From NCBI GenBank assembly GCA_001465935.1, contig LNKV01000009.1:620001-684000 (forward strand): a stretch of DNA of 64,000 nucleotides. Reading direction: 5' to 3'. Shown here in pieces: positions 12,245 to 23,246 of the stretch (positions are counted from its first letter, which is position 1; each line of letters opens with the position of its first letter). Under the pieces are notes generated by a model. That model worked only from the letters and a program-made list of their open reading frames with translations. It had not been told where the DNA came from and searched no databases. A program made the translations under genes and the position numbers. Source of the stretch: Clarireedia homoeocarpa. Lineage: Eukaryota; Ascomycota; Leotiomycetes; Helotiales; Rutstroemiaceae.

Positions 12245-12881
12245 TCGACTCTCTTTACAAATCGTAAGTAATTGATGATCTTTGGGTCGCATTTCCTGGA
12301 TAAACGATTCTCCAGATCAACGGTTGAAACCTGCTAAACTGGATTTCCACCGGCTTTACTTAGGTATTGGGTTGTGTAGGTTGTGGGTAAGTATCGGGTA
12401 AAACAGCGGCGACACCGACCCAAAACGTCATATGAGCCCGATACAATCCACCAAAAAACCCCCCACCACACACACCTTGAACGGAGAGTATCTCAGTACC
12501 GTTTTCAATTCTCACCACCATTCAAAGATTTTGCTGATTCCACCATTCATCGATTGCTTTGCTGTCAGGCAACACATCATTCCAAGATTATATACACCAA
12601 TTGCTATCTGACTGCCACGCTCGATCGTCTATCGCGCAGCTCGAACCTCAATTAGTCGTCTACGTATCGTCGCATAGGATACGAATTTCATCTGATCACA
12701 CTGGGCCCCACCTTCCACCATTCTCGATCGCGCATCTGAAGTTTCGCGACAACGCATGGCAACTCCTGTTTGTGTTTTGCAGTAAAGTCCGCCTTTCGCC
12801 TTGCGAAACTCTTGGTTGCCGAGAAGAAGAAGAAGACACAGCATCGAAACTTTCTCAAATCATCCCGTCTCCAATATCGTA

Positions 12882-14405
12882 ATGGCAGAAACTACCACAG
12901 CGCCCATGGAAATTATCCGTCATTTTGCTCAGCAAGAGCACCAACTGTCGCCCGATGAGATAGCCAAGCATCCAAGTAATAAAGATGTGGGAGGGAGCTC
13001 GAAGCGTTTGAGCGTGCATGATTTTGAGCTGGTGAGGACTTTGGGAACGGGTATGCTTTCCTGCAGATATCTTGTGCCGCTATGCTGTGCTGTGTAGCCG
13101 GGTGCATGTATGCTAATCGCCCACAATAGGTACATTTGCTCGCGTGTACGATATCCAGCCCCTCTCTGACCTGTCGCGCTCATATATCTGATTCTGTGTA
13201 GCTGGCTCGTACGGCTTGCGAATCCTCCTACGGAAGCGGATCGCAATAAATTCTTTGCGCTGAAGGTGTTACGGAAAGTCGAAGGCATGAGTTTCACAGT
13301 TACGGCATGGTAATGGCACTTGCTGATCACTGCACAGTTATCAAGCTCAAACAGGTCGATCATGTTAATCATGAACGTTCGGTTCTTGCAGATGTTGCTG
13401 GTCATCCTTTCATTACTACATTAATTACTTCTTTCTCTGATCACGATTCATTATATATGCTGGTAAGTTTCCTCCGCAAGGGTTCAAAATTTCGCCAGCA
13501 GTTGCGTTGGTGGCTAGCGCCCATTGTACATATGCTAATCTTGTATGTTTCCCTCAGCTCGACTATTGCCCTGGAGGCGAAGTGTTTTCTTATCTTCGAA
13601 AAGCGAAAAGATTTGACGAGAACACGGCGCGGTTTTATGCTGCGGAAATAGTCCTTATTCTCGAGTTCCTACACGAAAAAGAAGGCGTAGCTTATAGAGA
13701 TATGAAACCGGAAAATCTTCTGTTAGATGCTGAAGGACACATAAAATTGGTGGATTTTGGATTTGCGAAACGCTTGGGTAACAGTAAGTTTAATACGACT
13801 CCGAGGAAGACACAGGGCGGCGATTGACTATCGAAAGGGGAGACATACACCCTGTGCGGTACTCCGGAATACCTAGCACCTGAAGTCATACAGTCGAAGG
13901 GACATACAACGGCGGTCGATTGGTGGGCACTGGGCATCTTAATATACGAATTCCTGACTGGGTATCCGCCATTTTGGCATTCTAACCCAATAGAAATTTA
14001 CAAGCAGTATGTATTTCCAGCAGTTTTACTTCCGAATTCGGTAGCAGCCAGTTAGCTAACATGAAATCTCTCGCTAGGATCGTCACCAAACCGATTTCAT
14101 TCCCCGCCGAGCCCGCGATCTCTTCCTCGGCAAAAGACATTATTCGCCAGCTTTGCACAGTCGATCGATCTAAACGACTTGGAAATATCTCAGGAGGTGC
14201 TGCACGGGTAAAAGATCACCCTTTCTTTCGAGGGGTAATATGGAAGGATGTCTACTACAGGAAATACAGGGGACCGATAATCCCTCCACTAAGACACCCT
14301 GGCGATGCCCAAAACTTCGATTTATATCCGGATGAAAAGGAAGGACGAGAACCATACACTGATGAACTAGCAGCGAAGTGGGACGATTGCTTTAGAGATT
14401 TCTAG
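12882..14405 (+). CDS. pkaC2: cAMP-dependent protein kinase catalytic subunit, type 2
   Basis: AGC Ser/Thr kinase of the cAMP pathway. Exons are 12882-13050, 13130-13145 (16 nt), 13202-13284, 13338-13462, 13558-13783, 13838-14006 and 14078-14405, giving 371 aa. Visible motifs are the glycine loop GTGTFARV (55-62), the ATP lysine in FALKVLRK (K83), the catalytic loop YRDMKPEN (D179), DFG (197-199), activation-loop Thr in YTLCGTPEYLAPE (T211), and a terminal FRDF matching the PKA FxxF. The phrasing of the N-lobe (RVWLVRLAN, KVEVIKLKQVDH) and of the C-lobe (HTTAVDWWALG) matches the second fungal isoform (PkaC2) rather than PkaC1. The third intron (13285-13337) starts with GC in the context GAAG/GCATGA; reading phase and protein continuity require it. 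The N-terminus is short and hydrophilic. Confidence 0.93.
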
Positions 14406-15382
14406 ATCGCTTCTTCGCATGGAAGCGAACATGGGCGTTGGACGGGATATTGACGAATGAGGTTAGGGATGACGCATCGATGTACTGTATATTGACTTGG
14501 GCCCTTGTGGAACAAATGGCGTTCTGGGTGGGGACCCAAGATATGGGGATATTTCTCGTTTTGGAGTCGGTTAGAGAAGGGTTCGGTTGGGTGAAAATCG
14601 GATGGTTGGAGGACAAGTACGCGCACGAGTACATGCAAGACATCGGTTGGAAACAAGATGAGATAATGAAGGAGGAACATGATTCAATGAGCGTATCGCT
14701 TGTACCTAGGTATACTTTTACCGTTATGAAAAAGATATGGATGGATAGGCATAGCATGGCCGGTTAACCCAGGGAGAGAGGAATAGAATCCTCGTAGACA
14801 CATATGCAACTCTGCAAGCTTGGCCCGTTATCGGCCACCAGAACGCATGGGACTCGGAGAAATCAAAGACTCCCATCTACGAAGTGTCCTGAGGTGTCTT
14901 ATCTGTTACACAACCGACTTTCCAAGCTTGGGCCTTGATCGCTCCACTTTTTTTGTAAGCGATGCTGGCTGCAGGTTGGCTGCAGGTTGGTTGGAAATGC
15001 CGTGGTGGCTTTTCGCTTCGCTTGCGTGCCCTTTCGTACCGTGACTTCTCCATCATAAGACTCACATGGCCGTTTTTGGATATCCTTTCTAACCGAGCTT
15101 GCTACTTACGACTGTTATATGTAATGCGACCAGGGAGATGGGGGGCAAGCATGTAACTAAATGGTGTGGTACGAGTATACATAGTTGGGAAGGGGAGCCC
15201 CTTCCTGATGAGTGAATGATTTCTTTTCATTGGTTCCATGCTTTTCATTCAAGACTCTCCTCTTCGCCGTGCTCAGTTTTTAGCTGGAGCTTCAGGGTGT
15301 TTGATCTCATAGTCATCATATATTGCTGCGGTTCTACCGACCTGAAAGAAGTACACATAACAAAGAGATATAAGTCTCCAAG
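14406..15382. other. Intergenic between PKA and P450
   Basis: Just under 1 kb holding the PKA 3' flank and the P450 promoter. No further gene is supported; the ORF at 14438-14767 is in the 3' flank of the kinase and shows no motif. Confidence 0.5.
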
Positions 15383-17278
15383 ATGGAAATCTTATCTATG
15401 TCCTCGTCGGCGATTCTACTTGTGGGGTTCTTTCTGGTGAAGTATGTGGTGGACTATGTGCGGCAACGATGGAATTCTGATGCCCCGTTGGTGGAGAATT
15501 CGTGGGTTGAGACGCTGACTTGGAGGGGGAGGAGCGGGAAACAGTTGTTGGAGGAGGCGCATGAGAAGGTATGTGGATGTTTTGGGCTTTGGGTGGCGGG
15601 TAGCATAGGTAGTCGGAAAGGAAGGTTGGGGGGGTAATGGGAGCGAAACATTGAGGGAGAAGAAGTATGGAGCTGACGAATGCGTTGGAAATAGTATGCG
15701 AAACAGGGAAAAGCATTCAGAACAATGGGTCCCTGTGGTCCGCAATGGATAATCCCAACGGCGGCATTCGATCAGGTTAGCAAGATGGGCTCAGCGATTT
15801 TGGATCCATCGGAAGCCAACGAAGAGGTATGGTTTTTGATTCCACTGCCCACTGACCTCTTCCTCAACCACTGAATTACTACCCTTTCTATTGATCCTCC
15901 GTTGAGGCCAGGAATAGAGAGAAAGAAGACTAATACTCCCCCAGATGCTCGCTCTTAGACCCTTCCTCCGTCCAGAAAGCGAAGATATCCTCTACTTCGT
16001 CCAAAAAATGACTCGCTCCCTAGGGGATCTAATTCCACTCCTCGTCTCAGAGACCAGCGTCTCCTTCCGCCAGAACTTTCCCCCAGCAAGCACCTCCCCA
16101 AAAGATATCGACGCTGACGGTTTCACCCATCTCTGTCTCCAACCATCCATCCAGACCTCTCTCGCCATGATCGTGTCCCGCGCTCTCTGCGGTGAGAAAT
16201 ACGCCCGGGACAAACTCTGGGTCCAAAATATCGCTGAATTCGCCCGCGGCGTCTTCTTCCACGGCCTCATTCTGCGCAAACTCCCAATGTGGTGCTGGAA
16301 CTGGGTGGCTCCCTACATGAGCACCATGAGTCGGGTGAAAAAGATCGACCAGATGCTCATCGCCGACGTTACAGCTCTCGCTCGCGGAACGAACGAAAAA
16401 GACATGGAAGAAGGCATCGTCCTCCCGGCTATCGTGTCTGAAGTTCGGACAAGGGGGTTTTATAAAAATAAATCCGAGGCGGAGTTCATCAAGGGTGTCA
16501 ATTACCGCGTCATGCGTCTGCTATTTGCGATGGTGGACACGACAGCGCTGACGTTTAATCATGTGTTGTATGATATCATTGGGCATGAGAAGAGCGTGTA
16601 TGCGGCGCGGTTGAGGGAGGAGATCCGAGAGACGAGGAAGAAGTTTGGAGGAGCGTGGACGAGAGAGGCGTTGGGGGAGTTGCGGTTGTTGGATAGCTTT
16701 TTGAAGGAGAGTCAGCGGATGCATCCGTTGGGGTATACGCTGGGCAGTCGGAAGGTGGTGAGGAAGGAGGGAATGAGAATTAGGTTGGGGGCTATAGAGG
16801 GCGGAGAGGAGGAAAAAGAGATTTTTATTCAGCAAGGGGAGAGGGTAGAGGGGTCCGCTTGGGCGGTACATATGGATCCGGAGAATTGGGACGAGCCGAA
16901 GGTGTTTAAAGGGTTTAGACATGCGGAGGATGCGGTGCCGAGCTCGATGCCTAGTGAGAAGTTTCTGAGTTTTGGGTTTGGTACGTCTTATTAATTTTAT
17001 ACACTTTCCTTCCCTTTTATCCCATCCCCGATCCATCTATTAGCTGAGCTAATTCGTCGTCACCATGTATAGGCCGACATGCATGTCCAGGTCGCTACAT
17101 AGCACTAATGATAGAGAAACTAATGGTGATTGAGTTTCTGATGAATTATGACTGGAAGGCGATGGAGCGGTTAGAAGATTGGTCTTTTGGATGGAACAAT
17201 ATTCCGGATATGAAGAGCAAGGTTGCCATCAGGCGCTTGAGTGAGAAGGAGGTAAAGGCGTTGTGGGGAGTCGAGTAG
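15383..17278 (+). CDS. Cytochrome P450 monooxygenase
   Basis: Membrane-anchored haem-thiolate oxygenase of unknown substrate. Exons are 15383-15568, 15695-15826, 15945-16980 and 17073-17278, all GT-AG and in phase, giving 519 aa. An N-terminal hydrophobic anchor (about residues 5-20) is followed by a short basic stretch. The I-helix reads FAMVDTTALTF (D304-T306), the K-helix ExxR is KESQR (E361/R364), the PERF region is FKGFRH, and the haem loop is FGFGRHACPGR with the axial cysteine at C456. Length and motif order are normal, so the gene looks intact. No polyketide synthase, peptide synthetase or terpene synthase lies next to it, so I cannot tie it to a cluster. It resembles fungal P450s acting on secondary metabolites. 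Confidence 0.92.
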
Positions 17279-17506
17279 ATTGGTGAAAAGAGGGCTGCGG
17301 CTACGACTCTCCGACAGGTGTGAATCGGTTCCCAGAAGAGGAGATGCAGCGCTGGACTGGCGTGCGAGTCTGAGGGAGTCCAGCAGATGGGTCTATGTTA
17401 TGAAGTGGGCAGATGGCCGTCAAGGCATGCATGCGTATTGGCTGTTCAGGTGCTGCTTAGATGAAAGCCCGCTTGATGCTGATCTCGTTCAAATCACAAT
17501 CTAACA

Positions 17507-17647
17507 GTCGAATATCTATCTAGAGAAGATAGATAGGACCAGGATATATATTTGAGGTTGAGAAGTCAGTGCGCCTTGTCGAATATCTATCTAGAGAAGA
17601 TAGAGAGGACCAGGATATATATTTGGGTTGAGAAGTCAGTGCGCCTT
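17507..17647. repeat. 71-bp tandem duplication
   Basis: Two head-to-tail copies, 17507-17577 and 17578-17647, beginning GTCGAATATCTATCTAGAGA. The second copy differs by one substitution (GATAGATAG to GATAGAGAG) and one deleted G. It lies in the 0.75 kb between the convergent P450 and 5-phosphatase genes. The CTATCT-AGAG-AAGATAG core is itself palindromic. Confidence 0.93.
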
Positions 17648-18026
17648 TGGCTGTTCCACTGCAATCCTGCTATCATCTCCGATTTAGATCAATGTAGTAC
17701 TACCGGTACGAGGTTTGCCAATTCATCGACCGGCTTTAGACCTTGGACATCAAAAATTTTAATCGTCAAAGTATAACCGAAGAATCAAGTATTAGCTATC
17801 ATCTAAATTCAGATCACATTCTATTCCATAAGTTAGTGCGCCCAGGTGCATCAGCCAGGTTTCTAGCGTATCACTGAATGTGCTCATTGATTATCTGTCT
17901 TAGCTTGACATTTCAATTATTCTATATGTGCCCCCAAGTCTATCCGTACCCCCGAAATGCTCATATGCCATCAGCGACCCCATTCTCGTATTTATACACG
18001 AAGCCATGATCCGAGACCATTATTGA

Positions 18027-19352
18027 TCAAGTTCCAAAAACAGCTCTCGCGACAAAAATCGCACCCACAATCCCCACCAACATCGAAACCAACAATCCCG
18101 CTCCCTCTCCCGTACCCGTAAGATAAAAAGTCCACCCCACAACCAACTCCAATATTCTGGCCTTTTCTCTCTTCCTCTTCCAATTGATATCCAGATCAAA
18201 CGGCATTTTCACCCTCGGATCATCACTCTCCTCACCCTCTTCCGGCCTCTCTATCTTGATCAACGGAACCGTCACATCCAGCGCTACACCCCTATGATCC
18301 GACGTCGGTAATAGTGGCAACGCTGAGTATTTCCTCGTCTGTATTTCCGCCTGCGGATATCTTGTCTTCATCCAAGCCGGCACATCGAGATATAATATGC
18401 GATCGCACCAACTAGGCCAGCGATGTTTAGCCCAAGGCCACTTCTTCAACTTGTCATCGGATGTCATGAATGGCCCTTCAGATTTGTACTTGTAGGTAGG
18501 TGGAAACGTAACAGGTGCTTCAATAAGGCCGTGGCATGTGCGTTTAGCTAATCGCTCCTGGTTCAACTGGTCTGCCTCAAATAGGTTTTTGTAATGATTG
18601 GAAGAAGATGCGGCATCATGTGGTTGGGGGAATACATCGATATGGTCATTCGGTGCCGGGGATATAATTGAAGTTCGGTAATTCAAGTCGCCTGCGAAGA
18701 AGAGATGCGAGGTGGGCTTGAAAATCGAGGCATCTTGCGGAGAGATAGACAGCAAAGGACTATCCTCATCGTGTTGCGGTAAAGCTGTAGCATATTTCGA
18801 GCTCGTCGACGAGAATACCAATCCGCGAACTATATTCTTCCAATCTTGATTTCGTCGTTCAAGTTCCTCCTCCATAGCTGCCAGATGTGCAGCTACGAAT
18901 GTCAATTCTGTTGATGCATTTCCATTCCCATATGCGAATCGCACTCCAATCGCGCCTTTATACCCCATTTCCCAGAGTCCGACACCGACAGCCCCGGCTT
19001 CCAAATCACGTATAAGGGTGGCATCTTTTGCAAATATCATGATTCCTGTCATGCCAACATTTCGCGCTGCTATCGAGGTATAGCTTGATCCGTCGGAGGA
19101 TACTGCTTTGGTAGCTTTTTCAACGGCATCATGAAACCGGTTGAAGTAGGGAATCAAAAAGGTGCCGCCGATCAAGGAATATGCTAAGGGTGCTATTTCT
19201 TGTAAAGAGAGGACGAGGACGTCGGGGAGTTGAGGGGTTGATAGGCCACTGAAAAGCTGAGATGCGAATGCGTCTGTATCGATTAAACTGAGACCGCAAT
19301 TGAACGTCAAGATGTAGAGACTCAGAGCATTCATTTTTGAACTCCTCGCCAT
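18027..19352 (-). CDS. INP54-like phosphoinositide 5-phosphatase, tail-anchored
   Basis: Removes the 5-phosphate from phosphoinositides, most likely at the ER. Single exon of 441 aa. The frame is open further upstream, but that part crosses a MITE and an ambiguous base, so the ATG at 19352 (or the one six codons later) is taken as start. Motifs of the IPPc family are all present: TFNCG at the N-terminus, QE (51-52), FFAGDLNYR (219-226), FPPTYKYK, PSWCDRILY (313-321) and SDHRGV (351-356). The last 30 residues form a single hydrophobic segment (about 411-436), matching yeast Inp54, which is held in the ER by its C-terminal tail. The mobile-element insertion 84 bp upstream of the start codon could affect its promoter or leader. 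Confidence 0.88.
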   Translation of the reverse strand: MARSSKMNALSLYILTFNCGLSLIDTDAFASQLFSGLSTPQLPDVLVLSLQEIAPLAYSLIGGTFLIPYFNRFHDAVEKATKAVSSDGSSYTSIAARNVGMTGIMIFAKDATLIRDLEAGAVGVGLWEMGYKGAIGVRFAYGNGNASTELTFVAAHLAAMEEELERRNQDWKNIVRGLVFSSTSSKYATALPQHDEDSPLLSISPQDASIFKPTSHLFFAGDLNYRTSIISPAPNDHIDVFPQPHDAASSSNHYKNLFEADQLNQERLAKRTCHGLIEAPVTFPPTYKYKSEGPFMTSDDKLKKWPWAKHRWPSWCDRILYLDVPAWMKTRYPQAEIQTRKYSALPLLPTSDHRGVALDVTVPLIKIERPEEGEESDDPRVKMPFDLDINWKRKREKARILELVVGWTFYLTGTGEGAGLLVSMLVGIVGAIFVARAVFGT

Positions 19353-19435
19353 GACTCTGGTTGTTGATTGTTTATAGCATATCAAGCGATAACAGAAGTA
19401 ATCTGCGTCAGACCTCGCTTCGCTCCCCGCACTTA

Positions 19436-19546
19436 CAGTGCCATGCCAAAAGTATTTGGACAAGGTCCGTGCATTTATCACCAAAATGACCAAAAAATTG
19501 GTGAGGAACGCACGGACCCTGTCCAAATACTTTTGGCATGGCACTG
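19436..19546. mobile_element. Hairpin MITE of Tc1/mariner type, 111 bp
   Basis: A near-perfect inverted repeat of 37 bp per arm inside flanking TA dinucleotides (19434-19435 and 19547-19548), with a 37-bp loop. The arms begin CAGTGCCATGCCAAAAGTAT and differ at a single base (GGACAAGG versus GGACAGGG). Starting CAGTG with a TA target duplication and an inner CCAAAAGTATTTGGACA segment is typical of Tc1/mariner ends. It has no coding capacity, so it is a non-autonomous element needing a transposase elsewhere. It sits between the 5-phosphatase start and the tRNA gene. Confidence 0.92.
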
Positions 19547-19603
19547 TATCGTAAAACTTCTCAAATTTTAAAAATTGAGATATTTTCATAGAAACAAAAG
19601 CAA

Positions 19604-19604
19604 N
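19604..19604. other. Ambiguous base (N)
   Basis: The only N in the window, inside an AT-rich direct repeat (GCAANCAAAAGCAAC), between the MITE and the tRNA gene. It marks a low-quality or collapsed position. Confidence 0.95.
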
Positions 19605-19680
19605 CAAAAGCAACTAAACCAGAGGAAGAAATGATATCAAAAATGGAGAAAAAAAGAGTACAGGAGGATTGGAAAAAAGC

Positions 19681-19686
19681 AAAAGA
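19681..19686 (-). terminator. RNA polymerase III terminator of tRNA-Gly
   Basis: Read on the minus strand, the tRNA 3' end is followed after about six bases by TTTT and then by a run of T, the usual polymerase III stop signal. Confidence 0.6.
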
Positions 19687-19692
19687 ATCACG

Positions 19693-19788
19693 TGCGTTCG
19701 CCGGTAATCGAAACCGGGGCCCATCGACGCTGCATCCAAGTTATTGGATAGATGGCAACGATGGATTTTACCACTAAACCACAAACGC
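19693..19788 (-). tRNA. tRNA-Gly (anticodon GCC) with a 25-nt intron
   Basis: On the minus strand the sequence starts GCGTTTGTGGTTTAGTGG and ends CGAACGCA. The acceptor stem is seven pairs (one T-G wobble), the D-arm contains the A box TGGTTTAGTGG, and the T-arm is CCGGT-TTCGATT-ACCGG, five perfect pairs. The anticodon loop TTGCCAT with stem CATCG/CGATG carries anticodon GCC (19756-19754). An intron of 25 nt (19752-19728) interrupts directly after position 37, the normal site. The mature tRNA is 71 nt. Confidence 0.95.
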
Positions 19789-19857
19789 GGATTATAACTG
19801 ATGAGGGTTAAATATGAATATATTCCTATCATGCGGCCATCTTTATCGCAGTTTTGT

Positions 19858-19965
19858 CATTGGTTAGACACGTCGAAGGTTTTTCATTGGTTAGACACGT
19901 CGAAGGTTTTTCATTGGTTAGACACGTCGAAGGTTTTTCAATGGTTAGACACGTCGAAGGTTTTT
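19858..19965. repeat. 27-bp minisatellite, 4 copies
   Basis: Four head-to-tail units containing TTAGACACGTCGAAGGTTTT. The first three begin CATTGG and are identical; the fourth begins CAATGG. The array starts 70 bp upstream of the tRNA-Gly 5' end. Confidence 0.95.
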
Positions 19966-20707
19966 CAATTGATGGCTAGTGTGCATTTGTGGTTTAGCGA
20001 CAGAAAACCACCAACGCCTCTCAGCAAAATCATTGTTGCCTTCTCGCCCCAGTTTCGCGAGTCTCTTGCATTCCCAGAAAGTACTCACTACTCTACCCCG
20101 CAGTTCAGTTCAACCTGATGCTGACAAGTAACATCAACGCCATCAAAAATCTTGTGGATAGTCACTCTTCGGGCCTCGGATTTAGGTTGTCTGCTATGGG
20201 CTTCATAGTTGCTCGTTCCTCGCCGGACACGAACATTCCAATTTAGCGGAATATGAAGAGACAATTCTCTTAGTCAAGATTCATGAACAAATGCATCGAA
20301 CAACATGAGAGGCTATCCCGCCAAGAAGAAGAGGCTTCGATATTAAACGACTCACACATTGCCAAGATCGTTCAGCTGCTCAAAAAGGTAGGTTTAACCA
20401 CGTTCAATACGAGAGACGGCTGGCAGGTATCTCAAAGTTGCGGTGCGGAAGAGTTTACGGCAACCTAAGTGTTGTAACCTAAGTGTTCATACAGCCCGAA
20501 ATGTGTACACATACACCTAAGACGCAAGCTGAGGAATAGGATTCCGGAATGAAATATTGACAACGTGCATCTCAAATTCGAGCTCGTGATGGATTGTGCC
20601 ATTGTCATTCGTGGTTGCGGTTTATAAAACCATGAGAAACTGCCCATTTTTGTGTTGAAGAACTATGCATGGCTATTCTCAAACACTTTGAGCCAAAGGA
20701 CAATTTC
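19966..20707. other. Intergenic, no gene seen
   Basis: About 740 bp leading into the secreted-protein gene. The 61-codon plus-strand frame at 20283-20468 has no motif. Nothing else was recognised. Confidence 0.45.
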
Positions 20708-22067
20708 ATGATGTTTTCGACGACTAGAAAAGTTTTCCTTGTGTGTATGTTGTGTTGCAATCTAGGAATTGCACTTACCTGTAGGTGCACCAACATATCA
20801 TGTAGAACCTTATAGGTTTCTGTAGACTAACCACATTCTAGCAGCTGTCTCAAACACCATAACGGCTCCGGCGGTCCTTCCAACCCAGGAGCAGCACGCA
20901 GGTACACTAGAGATACAGCAAGGAGACCCCGCTATTGCATGTTGGAGTTCCTGGAGTACATACAGATCTCTATCAACATCAAGTGACTCGTCAATCCTCC
21001 AACTCCCGAATACAACTAGCCTGGTTCTTCCCACCTACATAGAGACCTACTTTAACATCGAAACAGTAGACTACAGCAACGCAGTCTATACTGAACTATG
21101 TTCCGGATACAGTTGGTTAACTAAACGAGTTCCAACAACCACACTAGCAACCTCGTATTTAACATACTACAACTACTCAACCTGGTACCCTCAATCCGTG
21201 ACCCGAACCGACAAGCCGCCTGTGTGTACCTACTCCCGCAACTCACCACAATGCTCAAGACTATGGTCGTCGTGGAGTAGCAGCAGCTCTGCTTTGTCCA
21301 CAGCTACAAATTCCGACGAAGCCCTCGCCACGATCAGGTCCGACGGTCTCCCACCGTGTTCCGAGCCGGAAGTTCCTTGTCCGGCAATACTCGACCGTGA
21401 ATGTACTGTTAAGCCAGATGCTGGGACTTTATACTACTGGCCCGTTACTACGGTATCTGGCGATTTTTGCGCGCAAAACGGAAGTACTATCACGCCTACT
21501 CCGACGAGGAATGGACATCCTAATACCGTTGTATTGGGGGATATGACTTTCACCTCGCCAAGTGCTTATCTAGTGTTCTCAACATTGAATGGATATTACA
21601 GCAGCGCTGGCAGTGGGTTGTTCGTCCGGGATGGGAAGTGTGGGCCAACAGTTACCGACTTGACACTCACCCTTCCCCCCTCCGCTGTCTCCTCCGTGGC
21701 CTTCAAAACCCCAGAACTAGGCTATTCGGTTAACTATGCGGATTTCAACACCGTGCCAGTGGATTCGTATAAAATTGCGTGCCCATTTTTGAGGGCTTGT
21801 AGCGGATGGGGGAGGAGTGGGATTAAGAACTACGACCCGTTTTTGCAGGTGCCGCACGACGTGCTTCATAAACAGAAACAGTGGGAGAATTGCACTGGGT
21901 GGGGGTATGTAAGACCTAGTTTGAAGGCTTTGGAGGTGGGCGCAAGGACGACAGGACCTGGGGGAGAGAAGCCGACTGCAAGGCCGAGTAGAGCAAGCAG
22001 CGTTGCGCATATTACTGCAAGACCTACTCCCGGCAATGCAAATGCTAATGATGAGGGAGATCAGTAG
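20708..22067 (+). CDS. Secreted Ser/Thr-rich cysteine-containing protein, unknown family
   Basis: Two exons, 20708-20780 and 20842-22067, with GT-AG intron 20781-20841, give 432 aa. The first exon encodes an N-terminal signal peptide (MMFSTTRKVFLVCMLCCNLG, then ALTS). Without this exon the frame opens inside an acceptor-like stretch with no ATG before GTG 21198, so the exon is needed. The mature part has repeated W-S-S-W-S stretches and many Ser/Thr/Tyr residues. About ten cysteines likely form disulphides (for example CSEPEVPCPAILDREC). There is no C-terminal hydrophobic tail, so no GPI anchor, and no catalytic motif I recognise. The C-terminus is Pro/Arg/Asn-rich and probably disordered. 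A cell-wall or extracellular role is inferred only from secretion and composition. Confidence 0.72.
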
Positions 22068-22849
22068 GCTTATACGCATAACAGATACTGTAGCTGAATG
22101 GGATATGATTGGATTTATGAGAAGAATCAGTCTACTTATATGAGATAAACAATGTACCGGAACTCAAACTAAAAGCCGCGACTCTCTGTACTGAAAAGTC
22201 TGACTAACCTATACAGCTTAAGGATTGAAGACATTGCTGGAAGATCTCTAGATGAAAGGAACTTTAAGCGTATTGACACACACGATTCCCATGTTCTCAA
22301 CCTCCTTATTCATAGAAGAAATAGAGCAAGCTCATAAGTTATATGAAAAAGATGGATCTTGACTGAACTGTGCTTGGATATCTAAGCGTGGCAGGTCGGT
22401 ATGTATAGAAGCTGGACACTAATTTTGCGAGATGGAAGAGGTTATCAATAATGAGGCGAGGGTTGCGAAGGGCCACTTTCAAACTAGTTTCTACGACACG
22501 ATACCTCATTCATTCATTCATTTATTCATTCAGAGAAGGGGGTTTGAATACAAACACAGATCAGCAGACATGGAATAACAGTTGGGTACGTAGGGACAGT
22601 GGTGGATACGCGGTCGAATTAACCAAGTATTAGCTATTCCTACATAATCACTTCATACGTATATTGCGTCTAGCATGAAGCTATCTGCTAAGGGTTGAAG
22701 AGATTCCACATGTATGGTTACCAGGTTTTCGCCATTTGTGAGTTTCGCTACTTCAATTTCCATTTCCTTGAGCATTATTAAACCCACCCTTATTCAGTTT
22801 TATCACTCCTACAAACTTTTAGAAAATGGGTATTGGTAGCAACAAGAAC
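22068..22849. other. Intergenic, no gene seen
   Basis: About 780 bp between the secreted-protein gene and the 19-bp minisatellite. Contains a short (ATTC)n stretch near 22510-22530. No gene is supported. Confidence 0.5.
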
Positions 22850-23153
22850 ATCCCTTCCAAGCAACAACATCCCTTCCAAGCAACAACATCCCTTCCAAGC
22901 AACAACATCCCTTCCAAGTAACAACATCCCTTCCAAGCAACAACATCCCTTCCAAGCAACAACATCCCTTCCAAGCAACAACATCCCTTCCAAGCAACAG
23001 CATCCCTTCCAAGCAACAACATCCCTTCCAAGCAACAATATCCCTTCCAAGCAACAATATCCCTTCCAAACAATAATATCCCTTCTAAGCAACAACATCC
23101 CTTCCAAGCAACAACATCCCTTCCAAGCAACAACATCCCTTCCAAGCAACAAC
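22850..23153. repeat. 19-bp minisatellite, 16 copies
   Basis: Unit ATCCCTTCCAAGCAACAAC repeated sixteen times (304 bp) with a few single-base variants (GTAAC, AACAG, CAATAT, CAAACAAT, CTTCTAAG). Because 19 is not a multiple of three, all frames stay open for long stretches on both strands and give artefactual repetitive ORFs. The array ends 93 bp before the stop codon of the acetyltransferase gene. Confidence 0.96.
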
Positions 23154-23246
23154 ATCTACTTACATTGGATTCGTAGAGTTAAACTAGACGCATGCGCTGT
23201 GCGTCAGTTTGTTATGGTAGCTGGCCCCAAGTCTTCTGTGAAGCTA

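Noticed and set aside
19353..19613. N-terminal extension of the 5-phosphatase ORF
   Set aside because: The extension reads through the MITE and the ambiguous base and adds nothing conserved; the family start TFNCG lies just after the ATG at 19352.
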